Shown here piece by piece: positions 1 through 10,013 of a stretch of DNA of 30,894 nucleotides (positions within the stretch are counted from its first letter, which is position 1; every line of letters begins with the position of its first letter). The notes beneath the pieces were generated by a model that did not search any database, was not told where the DNA came from, and saw only the letters and a program-made list of their open reading frames with translations. The position numbers and the translations under genes are program-made. The DNA comes from Mikrocytos mackini (taxonomy: Eukaryota > Endomyxa > Ascetosporea > Mikrocytida > Mikrocytiidae). Location of the stretch: NCBI GenBank assembly GCA_030180075.1, contig JASNJN010000265.1:1-30894 (forward strand). The letters run 5' to 3'.

Positions 1-240
1 TGGACGGACACGTGCTAGTAATAAATTTTTTCTTTTTTGAAAAGGCAGCCCTTCGGTATAGTATTAAGCCCCCTCTATATATAGATATTATGGTGTTATA
101 AGGTAGTGTTGACAGAGTCTAGTCTCATATGTAATTTTTTCTTAACCATTGGCGGCAAAGCAATCAGGGCAGGGCAAGCCCGCTTCGCTCACACGGGCCC
201 AGCCAGCTAGCGACATCTGGACGGACACGTGCTAGTAATA
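1..240. repeat. 23-bp direct repeat, 217-bp period
   Basis: The same 23 bases occur at 1-23 and 218-240. The 194 bp between them are AT-rich at first and then GC-rich (about 165-217). This would fit one full unit of a 217-bp tandem repeat plus the start of the next. However, the sequence diverges straight after the second copy and an N lies at 243, so the array is truncated or collapsed here. No gene is visible in this stretch. Confidence 0.5.
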
Positions 241-280
241 CANCACATGTACATGTATTTGATAGTATGCACAGTCTAGT

Positions 281-397
281 AAATGAAGTTAGTACTGAAG
301 GGCTTTTAAATGTGCTGGTTATAACAACAAATGGATTACTTCAACCGTGTTGTATATAACCAGCACATTTAAAAGCCCTTCAGTACTAACTTCATTT
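281..397. repeat. 43-bp perfect inverted repeat at the 3' end of the adaptin copy
   Basis: Bases 281-323 are the exact reverse complement of 355-397, with a 31-bp loop. The right arm is coding sequence of the adaptin copy; the left arm supplies the stop codon (319-321, minus strand). A 9-bp direct repeat, GCACAGTCT, flanks the hairpin at 269-277 and 402-410. This looks like a fold-back or template-switch event, or an assembly artefact next to the N at 243. Confidence 0.8.
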
Positions 398-2085
398 CTA
401 AGCACAGTCTCGTATAGTTTCTTCACATAAAGATTGTCTATTACAGACATGTATTCCCTTTCACTCTTTAATTCATTAGGCAACATCGAAAAAAGACTAT
501 CAATTCTGTAAAAGAATGTCTTTAAGTCTTTATTGTACGCAAACAATCTAATTCTATACTTCACAATAACATTGATAAGTTTCTGCACAAACATTTTCTT
601 ACTGTTGTCCACTAGCAATTCAAATAAGTCTTTATTAACAAACCCTTCCAACTTGTTTTCTAATTCATTAATTGTGTGAAGTTTATCCTGTATATAAGCT
701 TGTTTGTTCCCAGTGAAACAGTTACTTGTGAAGAAATTGAACTTAGTCATACTTTTAAGTGCCCTTTCTTTCACTGAAATATCTGAACTGTCCAAGAGAC
801 CCAAAACAAACTCTTTAAGATTATCCAAAATAGCTACTAATTTCCCTAGGTCTTCCTTTTTAAAGTATATAAACATTTCCACTATTTCAGAAAGCGCAAA
901 GTTTTTAGAGCCTAATATCTTAAGAGTAGCAAAGCGTATGTTCGAGTCCACAATAAGTATTTTGGACATACTTCCAATAAGTTTGCCTCCAAGGAACTGT
1001 TTAAGAATATCCAAGCCACATTTGAGTATCTTTGGGTGCTTTTTAGGAAGCTCAAAGTTTAAGCTGAGTTCTTTGTCTGATGGAAGGCTTAAGTTGCGTT
1101 TCTTTTTTGTATTACAGAAACAATTTACGCGTTCTTTGTTTATTGTGTGAGATGGAATGAATAAATGGTAAAGCCTATTAATAATAAGTATGTTTTCTAT
1201 TAAAGAAAGAAGTACGCCCTTTCCTGTGTATAGACGGTTTTCTATATTAACTAGAAGTTCAGAGTGTAAGTTAGAAAGATGGCTTTTTGCGCTTACAAGT
1301 TCAACAAATAGTCTTTTCCTAGCCTTTTCAAAAGTCTTTCTTTTGTTACTGTTAATGTTTGTACTTTTAGTTTCATTACTAAGTGTAGAGTTTAAATCTT
1401 TTTCTTTATTGGTTGAGTTTAATTCAGTAAAACTGTCGTCGAACATACTATCAAATATACTGTCTCTGTTCGTTGTGTTATTGTTAATGTGTCCACTTCG
1501 AACTTGTAATATATCTTCGTTGTTAACATTATTGTTGTCATTGTAGTACTTTTCAAAAAGTAAATAATGTTGGTATAATCTTTCAAACAACAAACTTATA
1601 AACTTTATAATCTTTTCTATTAAGAATGGATTGTTTACACCTTTCATTACCATACTACTATTCTTATTCAACAGTATATTCACTGCATGTTCACAAAGCT
1701 GTTTAATTAGTGCTGTGCATTTCCTAAATCTTGAAAGTTATTAAAAATAGAACTTTCGTCTTCTTTGTCTTCGTATGGATTAAATTCATAATTGTTAGGG
1801 AATCCACAGTTTAGAATTTCGGTGAGGAAAGAAACAGTGCAGTTTAATCCAGAGTGGTTTCTTAAAGCGGCCATTTTTAAACCGGACTCTTCAAAGCTCT
1901 CATTGAGTTCGGGAATGCTACGAAGAGCTTTGAGCGCACAGAACACAGCGCGCTTTCTAATGTAGATGTTCTTATTCGAAACAATCTGTGCATGTCTCTG
2001 GAGAGATCTATGAGCATCTACAGGCTTCCTATGTTGCCCAGGCTCTGTAGGGCTGCGGAGGAAAGGGTGTTGTGTTATTCTTTAA
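354..2085 (-). pseudogene. AP-1 complex subunit gamma (gamma-adaptin)-like, broken copy
   Basis: Gamma-adaptin is the large chain of the AP-1 clathrin adaptor, which sorts cargo at the trans-Golgi and endosomes. Three stretches match its alpha-solenoid trunk in order. First is LGNIGS near 2030-2060, then YIRKRAVFCALKALRSIPEL (about 1910-1965) against the family's YVRKKAALCAVHVIRKVPEL. Next is FRK..ALIKQL..., then GVNNPFL (about 1625) against GISDPFL, followed by the repeat around ILKQFLGGKL. The C-terminal match near YVKKLYETVL runs into the hairpin at 355-397. The copy is damaged: a TAG at 2018-2020, frame changes near 2000 and 1745, no recognisable first ~95 residues, and a 3' end cut by the inverted duplication. 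The longest open part (319-1683) carries an Asn-rich insertion. No introns are evident. Gamma fits better than alpha, beta or delta chains. If the frame changes were sequencing errors, it could be a divergent live gene, but the cut 3' end argues against that. Confidence 0.75.
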
Positions 2086-2790
2086 CTTTGATAATTTGCT
2101 GTTTTCCTTAAAGCGTAGCCAAATTAAAGAGTTTCAAAATTGTAAAATTTAAAAACAGAGCGTATAGAATTGCGATTTTTCACTTCTTTGAATAATCTCG
2201 GAATATTAATTTATAGAAGAATATTATTTATTTATATGTTTATTGGTAATGACTTGTATCATAAGTATGGTTATGGCTCACAAGTGAAAACAAAGCTTTA
2301 TGAAAAATAAATTTTCAAATTTAGATAGATGACAAACACAGACCACTACATCTCATATAATCACAGATCATTCCCGATAAAGAACATATATACCCACATT
2401 AGTAAAGGCTGAATTATAGAAAGCATGTTATATTATAACAAGCATACTGAATCCACAAAATACAACAGTACAGAGACTAGCCTCACCACAGGGAAATATA
2501 GATTCTTCTAACCATAAAGTACATATTATGTTCTGTAATAGAATTAGAAATCAATAACGATATATTGATAATTGTACAGATTGTTCGAGATCAAAGTGTC
2601 ATGCCATCAATATTTTCTCGTCTTCCTCGCGAATAGTATGCTGATCTGTCAATGAGTAACGATAGTTTTACTTAACAAATTCAAGAAAAGAATGAAAACA
2701 TTGTAACATGTTAAATCATTTTTGGTTTACAAAAGAATAAAGGAAACAATTTAAACAATATAATTAAGTCTATCATTAATAATAAAATAA
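2086..2790. other. AT-rich spacer, nothing recognised
   Basis: About 700 bp of AT-rich sequence with no supported gene. It should contain the 3' flank of the MULE on the minus strand and the lost 5' end of the adaptin copy. I found no terminal inverted repeat or other structure in it. Confidence 0.5.
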
Positions 2791-3642
2791 TTAGCAGCAT
2801 ATGAATTTCTTAGTTGGAAAATTTTCATATTCCTTGAAAGTTTCATCCAATATCCCGATACATTCGATATGGAACCATGCGGCGCACTTATGACAATATA
2901 TCCATTTGGGCTGATTGTTCTTAGCCGGGGAATCAACCTTTTTACACTTATTACAAACTGTAATAGAATTTTCTATATGTTTTTTTCGTCCCGCAAGATT
3001 CATTTTCAGTAGTTGCCTTTGATTTAAAGATTTCCCATTGTTTGGTGCTTGTGCTAATATAACGCCGTCTGCCGATATTTGATTGCCCGTTTCGGATATA
3101 ATAAATGTGGAAGCTAAGTTGTAATAAATCCGCCTAACATTCTCTAGTGGCATGGCCTGATAATTTACTTCATTGTATTTTCTTAACATATCCTTAATAT
3201 CTGATTCCAATTTAATCTTCTCATGATTCATCGGCCAACTAGAATGTATTGTCTTCTTGTTTTGATTTAATGTTTGTGGTGTAATTTCGTTGGATTTGAC
3301 ATATAAATTAGTTGTTGTGTTTGTATAATCAACAACCTGTAGCAGAAAAAGTCCATGTATATGTTTGCATAACTCACTCCTCTTTATATAACTTAGACAG
3401 TTACATGACCACTCATGGAAACATACCAAGCACGAGTGGCATATTGGTCTTTCACAGTTACATGGTTCATTATTTGGTTTCCGCAATAAGGTGTATTTTT
3501 CACCATATTTTACTATTTCTGACGAAATCTTGAAATAATCTACTTTCTTCAACTCTAACGCCTTTTTATGGTTTCTCAAACTTCTTCGTTCTCTATAGTT
3601 TTTAAAGACATAGTTATCAGTCTCACTCCTTACCTTTAACTC
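2791..3642 (-). CDS. MULE-1 transposase, C-terminal part: SWIM and PHD-like zinc fingers
   Basis: This is the C-terminal continuation of the catalytic part at 3646-4482, in the same frame and separated from it only by a TAG at 3643-3645. Upstream of its first internal Met (3579) the frame stays open back to that TAG. A SWIM zinc finger, CNC followed by nine residues and CKH (about residues 59-73 of the 262-residue open frame), follows a cysteine-rich lead-in. SWIM fingers are a standard C-terminal part of MULE transposases and bind DNA or protein. A PHD-type finger lies at the very end (CNKC, YCHKC, WFHIEC, FICC). Its last zinc-binding cysteine appears to be missing because the frame stops (TAA, 2791-2793) just after FICC. 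A PHD-like domain after SWIM is unusual for the family. Confidence 0.8.
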   Translation of the reverse strand, partial: ELKVRSETDNYVFKNYRERRSLRNHKKALELKKVDYFKISSEIVKYGEKYTLLRKPNNEPCNCERPICHSCLVCFHEWSCNCLSYIKRSELCKHIHGLFLLQVVDYTNTTTNLYVKSNEITPQTLNQNKKTIHSSWPMNHEKIKLESDIKDMLRKYNEVNYQAMPLENVRRIYYNLASTFIISETGNQISADGVILAQAPNNGKSLNQRQLLKMNLAGRKKHIENSITVCNKCKKVDSPAKNNQPKWIYCHKCAAWFHIECIGILDETFKEYENFPTKKFICC

Positions 3643-3645
3643 CTA

Positions 3646-4482
3646 GAATTTTACCAAGTTATATTGTTGTATTCGGTGTATGAGTGTATCAAGTCTGTTC
3701 TTTTTGTTGTTTTTTAAAAAGGAACTCTTAAATCTCCCAAAGAAACTTTCACACACCATTTTAACATTAACAACTATGTTAATTCTATCAACAAGGCTCC
3801 AACATTCAGTCTTGTTACTGTAATAGCTATTGAAGTAATTTGAAATTTTTTTACAATTTTCATCAATATAAAGTAAAAACTTGTCTAGTTCTAAAGAAAA
3901 TTCATTTCTGTCTATTATTAATGTTAGTCGCTTTATTTTGTTGTTTATTATCTCGCGCATTTCATTGGATTTAATATAACTGTTAATATTTTTCTTTATA
4001 TTTTTCAAAAAGTGCCATTCGCACCAGCGCCATTTTATTCCAGGAAAGATATGTTTAAACGCATTGTAAAAATTTGGCGCTAAGTCAGTTAGAATATAAT
4101 CTAAATCCAAACTTGGGTATTCCCCTTGAAGTCCGTTTAACGCCAATTTTAATGTCTGTTCTTTTTCATCGGAACAAATGAGATAAAAAAGTGGAATGCT
4201 CTCAGTAGTATCCTTGAGTGTGAAACCAACTATCATCTTATAGTTGTAATTATTGGTTCCAAATGTGCTATCTATCATAATTGTATCTATTCGTTGTCGT
4301 TTTAAAAATATGTCCTGTTGTGGGGTTGTAAAAAGAAGGACAAAATATGAAGGCTGTTTCTTGTCATCATTCACAGGAAATTTGGTGTATAAAAAAGAAA
4401 TTTCTTTTGATTTCTGCATGATTTTCAAGTTTTTCTCGAGACTCGTCAGATCGTTTTCGTCCAAGCACTCTTTTCGCAAATA
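3646..4482 (-). CDS. MULE-1 transposase, catalytic DDE part
   Basis: This is the Mutator-like transposase core, the nuclease that cuts and joins element ends. Counting from the codon at 4479, the first Asp is D70 (MIDSTFGTN), the second is D132 (YILTDLAPNF), the family's CxxH motif is C153/H156 (WRWCEWHFLK), and the Glu is E244 (MVCESFFGRF). All catalytic positions are present. The start is not genuine: the frame enters from LINE-1A's A-tail at 4483. The true upstream codons lie at 10019 and above, on the other side of the LINE. With the LINE set aside, the frame runs ...KYKYLR straight into KECLDEN. The frame ends at the TAG at 3643-3645, beyond which the SWIM/PHD part continues in frame. 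This is an inactive copy. Confidence 0.88.
4473..4482 (-). repeat. Target-site duplication of LINE-1A, 3' copy
   Basis: TTCGCAAATA here is repeated at 10019-10028. The match can be extended to 13 bp (TTCGCAAATATTT), but the added T's merge with the LINE's poly-A tail (A9 on the minus strand, 4483-4491). The duplication lies inside MULE-1 coding sequence on both sides, which proves insertion of the LINE into the MULE. Confidence 0.9.
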
Positions 4483-4597
4483 TTTTTTTTTCCATTAAAT
4501 ATAATATTTATTTAATGATGATTTCACCGGACCCCTCACAGTGTATCATACTCTCCCACTCTTCGCAGCCGCTAGACTTTCTCTCCTTTCATTTCAC

Positions 4598-7112
4598 TTA
4601 TCTGTACCCCACAGTGGCAGGTGATCGCCATTCTCCTGTTCCTCTTACGTCCCTAAAGAAGTTCGTGTGTCGGCCCTGAGCATTCAACTTCCTTATGTAG
4701 CCCAAGGAAGGGAGGCCTCTTTTCTCCCACGGAGGTGTGGGGCTCCTTGACACGAACCACCGGTAAATATTTAAAGAGCCTTTGAGTGTAACGTTCAACA
4801 TTTTGGATACGAGCAGTCCCCTCCTATATGAGGTGTGCATATCCTTCTTCCCCATGATCCGTCTCCTGAATTTGTGGAGCTTCAGTATCGATTCCTTCGA
4901 TATCACTCCAAGCTGTCCTATGACAAATCCCATCGTTTTGACATTATAGCCCTGGTATTGTCGTCCTAATTTTTTACCGAGCTCTTTATATTTCTCTTCC
5001 TTTTCCTGTTCTTTGCACTCGATGAGGTCTTCAGCCGACACTCCTATTTCGAGCACAGTAACCCTCTTTTTCTTATAGTCTATGCAAATGATATCCGGTA
5101 GCTGCGACGTCCTTTCCTTGTCTCTGATCATCGTAACCCTTTGATCGAGAACTATTTTGAATCCATTGTCCTCATGGGCAGTGCGTTTCCCTGCGTCAGC
5201 TAGCATTATCTTGGAACCTGGGCCTTTCTGTGTAATTATCTCGTTGGCTATTTGTAATACTACCCCGTCATGTCTCTCTTTTAGGAGGGCAAAAGGGATA
5301 GAGTTGCAGCCTCCGAGAGTATGTCCTACAGTTTCTGGAGCTCCGCCGCATCTTCTGCATCTGTCGTCTGCTTCCCTGTTGGTGGTCTTCAGCCAGGATT
5401 TGTGGGATCCTATTCCGTCTTGCAGGAGTAGGACCTTCTTTACATCCCTTCTAGAGAGGCCGGGTTTTTTCAGCCATATATGACTATAGGAGCTACAATC
5501 TGCAGCTTCCTTCCGACTTCGATTAAAGCCTGAGCTCAATTTGGCAGAGTTCCATTTTTCCAAGTAGGAGGTTTGGAAAGCCATTTTGATCAGTCCTTTC
5601 TCTTCTCTCTCCGTTTCTGAAGACCAATTCTCTTTTCCTGGGAATTCTATTTCTTGTATCCTGTACTGCAGCTTTGTCCTAATTGTTCTGTAGGGTTCAC
5701 CTGCTAGAATGAGAGCTGCTTGCACTGCTGTAGCTTGACCGTGGGCTAAGTTCACAGGCGTTCTGGCTCCATCTACGATGTCCCATTTTGTCTCATCCAA
5801 CCCTTCTTCTAAATCTTTCATGTACCTGTCTGCACCTACTAACGCAATGTAGTTAATTTCGAAGAAGTTAGGAATCCCAAACCCTCCTTTGTTCGGATTG
5901 GTATACAATCGACCATTGGAGATCCGCCAGGGAAGGACCCCATTTATCTTGAGGCACCTCCTGACGAACCGGTTGAGTTTGTCTAACTCGGCGTTGGACC
6001 ATATCATCGCTTGGGCTATGTAACTAATGAGTGGGCCTACACTAACCATTAGTTGCTTACCTATGTTGATGATGGTTAACCCCGAGTTACATATCTTCCT
6101 AACTCTTCTGTATGCTTCTCTTTGTAAATCATCTTTCGTTGTGTTTGTGTTGACCCAGACCTGTTTGAAACCCAGGTATTTGTATTGGGTTTTACACTCG
6201 CTTGTCATTAGTGGAAATCTCTTTAACACTTGTGTGAATGCAAGCCTCTCCCTCGGTCTATCTGTCAAAACTGCGCTCTTCTGTTTGTTTATTTTCAATC
6301 CTAGTAGTTCTCCTAGTCTGGCGATCTTACTAACCTCCTTTTCCAGCGAACTGATTGAAGCTCCAAACACTTTGATATCGTCCATATAGCATATTTTCGC
6401 GCTCCACCTTAGGTTGTTGGATGGTTCTGGACCTCCGTTGACTTTGGGTTTGAGTAGTGAAAGTGCTAAGCAGAATAACGTCGGGGACATCTTATCCCCT
6501 TGGAATATTCCTTTCTCGATATCAATTCGTTTGGGGGAATCACCAATGTTAACCACATATGTATGCCACTGTTGCATGAGAGTCCGCACTGTATTAAATA
6601 GCCTCTGAGTCTTTCTAGTTCCAATCACAAAGATGTACCTTAACATAACCTCTAGAGCTTGGTGGCTCACAGAGTCATAGGCTTTCTGAAAGTCTATGTA
6701 TGCTATGTTTAAGGACTTCCTGAATACCTTTTGAAAAGTCGTTACGATGTTCTCGCTACATACTTGAGCGTCGAGACACCCCCTCCTCTGTGAAGTGTTT
6801 GCACATTGGTCCATGCCCCAATTGTGAGCCTCGTACATGGCCCCTATAATGCGTCCTTCTATCACGGAGGTGAAGATCTTATAAAGGGTATTGAGCATGG
6901 TGCTGGGGCGGTAGTTTACCGGATTCTCTACTGAATCCTTATTCTTGTGAAAAAGAATTGTTTTGCCCGCAGTGAACCACATTGGTGGTTTCATTTTCCC
7001 ATTCCATAGCTCATTGTATAGTCTTTTAAGGATTGGGATCAGGGTGCCTTGCAATTTCTTGACTAAGTACCCATGAACCCCGTCTGGTTGCCGGGACTTT
7101 CCAGGGGCTTAG
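4598..7112 (-). CDS. LINE-1A reverse transcriptase and restriction-like endonuclease
   Basis: This is the C-terminal enzymatic half of the LINE protein, which performs target-primed reverse transcription. Numbering is from the Leu codon at 7054. RT motifs are NYRPSTMLNTLYKIFTSVIE (about 47-66), AYIDFQKAYDSV with catalytic D121, GIFQGDKMSPTLFCLAL, and CYMDDIKVF (YMDD 223-226). YKYLGF and a thumb with GRLYTNPNKGGFGI follow. A CCHC finger is at C566, C569, H578 and C583. The REL nuclease has PD at 653-654, E669 in VTVLEIG, and the downstream KEEKYKELGKKLGR helix. YMDDIK and RLYT..KGG are R4/Dong hallmarks. The frame is open back to about 7112, where it carries PDGVHGYLVKKL of RT motif 0; the preceding half of that motif (IRRLSPWK) is in the upstream frame. 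One extra base near 7105 explains this better than programmed frameshifting. TAA stop at 4598-4600. Confidence 0.92.
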
Positions 7113-9569
7113 TCTCCTGATTGCTGATGCGATTTCCTTTCCTTTAAGACCTTTGTTATGGACTGTTCCTTCTAGTTTATTAACCCCACTATCATCTAGT
7201 GCATTTCTCATTGCTTCAGAATCAAAGTCCGATTCCCTCTGCCAAAGACCTTTCCAAAAGGTGAGGTGTGTCTGGTTTTCGGGAATCTTCACATATTGAA
7301 GTGACTGAGTCTTTGCCGGTGGAAATTTGCCGAAACGTTCTACGTCATTGTTGAGTTGCTTGTTTCTGATTTTCCACCTAGCTCTGTTTTCTTGTATGGT
7401 TAACATATGGTTAATTCCTTTCAGTTTTGAGAGCTCCAGTTTCGCTTCATGTCTTCCTCTTATCCTGAACTTCTTTGCCACTTCTTCATTCTTTGTGGGA
7501 CTTAGTGTCCCATCAATGAACATGTGTAGTTGGCTCAGGGATTTGAGAAGATCCTCTCTGTTCGTTTTCTTTTTCTGGTTTGGTTTCCTTACTGGAAACT
7601 CCCCCGTATATGTGAGGTATAAGGCTGCATTCAATTCTCCTAGCGTTATCGTTTCCTTTTCTTTGTTGATGAATTTCTTGAGAAGTCTTAGTTCGGTGTG
7701 AGGTATCATTTTCCTTGGGCGGTGGATGGTGCGCACTGGTTGTATTTGAGCTTCGTCCATTGCATCCAGTCTCTTTATGTCGATCAGGAACTTGTCGTAT
7801 TCCTCTTGTTCTGAGGAGTCTAGTTCCGGGTCTTCCTGAGAGCTGCATTCACCCTCGGCACTGCTAGTGTCTTGTCTTTGGAACGGGCTTCTCCAGTTTG
7901 CGCCAAAGTCTGTGGATTCGCTTGATTGAGTACAATTATTTTCCGATGCAGAAGATGTAACTAAAATATTCGAAAGGTTGGACTTATTGTCCTTATTAAC
8001 ATACGAACTAACATTAATATTATTCTTTCTCGAACATTTAGTTATCTGGCCATTTGACTCCGGGCCTAAAGGTCTCCTTGAAGGGCTTTGGATAGCATTT
8101 CTATCACTGCTCCTAGCCACCTTGACAGCCATCTTAAGATTTCTCCTGTCTTCATGTTGGCTTGTTCTTGCTGCTTTGACAGGGTTTGAATCGACCCGCT
8201 GAGTCCTTCTATCTTGGATCTTAATACTTTGATTTGTACTTCTACATTCTTTAGATTCAAATACTTGAAGTTGCTTACTACCATCAGTGTGAGTAGGTTG
8301 TTTCACTTCTGCTACCGGAATATCTTTTTTAATTTCGACAGTGGGTTCTTGTCTCTCAACTGGTTGTACAGCTTGTCTGTGTACCTCATCGAGTGGGGAC
8401 CTTTGCCCATCTTTGTAATTCGTGTCAAACTCTGGTCTTCTGACGAAACCTATTCTTTGATGACCATCATTCATCTCCGCCTCTACTTCAATAATCCTTA
8501 TAATTCCTGGTTCATTAAGTCTTGTGCTTTTAAGTCTCCAACCTTTGTCGAAATGAGTTGGTTTGAAATGTGACAGAAATTCTCTTATCCTTGGGTGGTA
8601 TCTCACCGATTTTGACCATTTGTGTATCTGTTGTATTGGTGCTTTGATATACGGTGCTGCTAAGTCACCTTGTTTGTTTAGCCTGCAATACTGGTGCCAT
8701 ATAGCCAAGTAATACATCATGTTAACTTTTATGTCTTCGTTGTACCTCATGCCTTCGATCGGCAAAAATGCACCAACAATTCGGATAAGTAGAGGCGGGA
8801 CTCCTTCTATGAGTAGGTCATCTAGGACTTCGTGTTTTCCAAATGGGAATTCAACCTTCTTGAATTCTAAGTTTTCCAATGTTCTTTCAACGGCGGAGAT
8901 ACTGGGGACTGGATCAGGGGCGCCTGTCAGCATTTGAGCCTGTATAAACTTTGCTGCAGCTGTTCTCCTCAAGGTGCAGGCCTTGAACCAGACCTCTTTG
9001 CACTCACACAGGAACTTGCGGACTGCTCTTTCCGCGCTTCTTGCTCCTATGATGTTGTTTTCGTTTAGTCTCCGTTTCAGTTCGGTGGCCGTTTCGCCAA
9101 GTGCTTCTTTCTTTTCTGTTGTGATGGGCTTTTCTCCTTCCTTGGCGGTTGTGCAGACTTCAATGTCTGCAGCTTTTTCGCTGTCTTTCTTTTGCTCAAT
9201 ACTTACAACTCCTTGGTTGCCGACACTGACTTCTTCAATTCCTAAACCCACTGTCCCTTTATTCTCAACCTCTATCTTGGTTGCTGTTTGTTCACTCACT
9301 TTTCCCCTGTCCTTTGTTTCTTCTTCTGAGGGCACTTTCTCTTCCTCTGGTCTGCTTGTAGCCTTCTTCGGCTTTCCGGTAGCAGTTTTCTTCTTTGTAG
9401 TCGTTGTTTTTTTCCTAGGCATTTTTTTCAAAATTTTATTTTTTAAATTTTGAGATTCTGAGGAAAATTCCTTGTTTCTCTCAGATAAGTCCGTGGGGGT
9501 TCCGTCGGGTCCTTCGGGGTCTTGGGACGTTTTGGAATCCTCCACTTGTTCTTGTCTTGATCCTTTCCT
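7026..9569 (-). CDS. LINE-1A long N-terminal region up to RT motif 0
   Basis: An open frame of about 840 residues upstream of the RT. A likely internal start is the ATG at 9420-9422, which begins MPRKKTTTTKKK, a very basic segment. A Glu/Lys-rich acidic stretch follows. A folded-looking domain comes next (about residues 150-330, with GVPPLLIRIVGAFLP), then a Ser/Asn-rich linker. A second charged helical region follows (RPRKMIPHTELRLLKKFI onwards), and finally the start of RT motif 0 (IRRLSPWK). The equivalent region of the second copy (27963-30894) aligns at MPKKTTT, VPHLLIRIMLGLF and RPRIGIPKHI, so the layout is conserved. I recognise no CCHC knuckle, Myb, esterase or RRM domain of the kinds usual in LINE N-termini. 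The function is unknown; nucleic-acid binding is a guess from charge. Upstream it joins, in the same frame, the segment beyond the TAG at 9573. Confidence 0.8.
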   Translation of the reverse strand, partial: RKGSRQEQVEDSKTSQDPEGPDGTPTDLSERNKEFSSESQNLKNKILKKMPRKKTTTTKKKTATGKPKKATSRPEEEKVPSEEETKDRGKVSEQTATKIEVENKGTVGLGIEEVSVGNQGVVSIEQKKDSEKAADIEVCTTAKEGEKPITTEKKEALGETATELKRRLNENNIIGARSAERAVRKFLCECKEVWFKACTLRRTAAAKFIQAQMLTGAPDPVPSISAVERTLENLEFKKVEFPFGKHEVLDDLLIEGVPPLLIRIVGAFLPIEGMRYNEDIKVNMMYYLAIWHQYCRLNKQGDLAAPYIKAPIQQIHKWSKSVRYHPRIREFLSHFKPTHFDKGWRLKSTRLNEPGIIRIIEVEAEMNDGHQRIGFVRRPEFDTNYKDGQRSPLDEVHRQAVQPVERQEPTVEIKKDIPVAEVKQPTHTDGSKQLQVFESKECRSTNQSIKIQDRRTQRVDSNPVKAARTSQHEDRRNLKMAVKVARSSDRNAIQSPSRRPLGPESNGQITKCSRKNNINVSSYVNKDNKSNLSNILVTSSASENNCTQSSESTDFGANWRSPFQRQDTSSAEGECSSQEDPELDSSEQEEYDKFLIDIKRLDAMDEAQIQPVRTIHRPRKMIPHTELRLLKKFINKEKETITLGELNAALYLTYTGEFPVRKPNQKKKTNREDLLKSLSQLHMFIDGTLSPTKNEEVAKKFRIRGRHEAKLELSKLKGINHMLTIQENRARWKIRNKQLNNDVERFGKFPPAKTQSLQYVKIPENQTHLTFWKGLWQRESDFDSEAMRNALDDSGVNKLEGTVHNKGLKGKEIASAIRRLSPWKVPATRRGSWVLSQEIARHPDPNP

Positions 9570-9572
9570 TAT

Positions 9573-10013
9573 CTAGCTTGTAATTTTTAATTGAGCCCTG
9601 TTTTCTGCTACTTTCTTGGGCCTCACCTGTTTCTGTGGGGTTTCCTCTCCATTCTTTGTCTTAGGCTCGCTAGCGGCTGCCTGTTTCTCTCCCTTGATTC
9701 GTTTCTCTAAATCACTGTTTTCACTTTTACTTTTGTCTTGGTCCTGGTGAACTGTAGATCTAATTCCGGACACGCGTGTGCTATGAGAAATATTTCCCTC
9801 CACGTTTGTAGTGCTTCCCGCGTTCCGATCGGGTGTACCCTCTGGGCGCTGGTCAATGACTGAGTTCACCCATGAGGACCCGTGGACTTCAAAGAAATCC
9901 TGGTTATTGTCTTTTTCAGACTTGTTGCATGGTGTTTCACAGTTACTCTGTGTGTTTGAGCTGTCTGCACTGCCATTTTCTGCATGCCAAATATTTTTTA
10001 AAAAATTTATCAT
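9573..10013 (-). CDS. LINE-1A first N-terminal segment (ends at TAG)
   Basis: This segment starts at an ATG only five bases inside the LINE 5' end (MINFLKNIWHAENGSADSS) and runs about 146 codons. It is Ser/Asn/Lys/Gln-rich and of low complexity, and it ends at TAG 9573-9575. The same frame continues beyond the TAG into the main N-terminal region, so this may be the true beginning of one very long polyprotein with one nonsense mutation, or a separate small ORF or leader. The frame also happens to stay open upstream into MULE-1; that fusion is an accident of insertion. The second copy has a similarly open, basic leader (27963-28390) before its MPKKTTT start, which favours real coding. Confidence 0.6.
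   Translation of the reverse strand: MINFLKNIWHAENGSADSSNTQSNCETPCNKSEKDNNQDFFEVHGSSWVNSVIDQRPEGTPDRNAGSTTNVEGNISHSTRVSGIRSTVHQDQDKSKSENSDLEKRIKGEKQAAASEPKTKNGEETPQKQVRPKKVAENRAQLKITS

Noticed and set aside
5157-9453. Plus-strand ORFs of 64-159 codons opposite LINE-1A
   Set aside because: Antisense to the RT, endonuclease and N-terminal coding frames; no motifs of their own.
2018-9575. In-frame TAG codons in the adaptin copy (2018), MULE-1 (3643) and LINE-1A (9573), with TAA as final stop of all clear frames: possible UAG reassignment or read-through
   Set aside because: All three genes show other damage or are mobile-element copies, the hAT gene is broken by TAA instead, and three cases are easily chance. 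No intact host gene is available here to test it.
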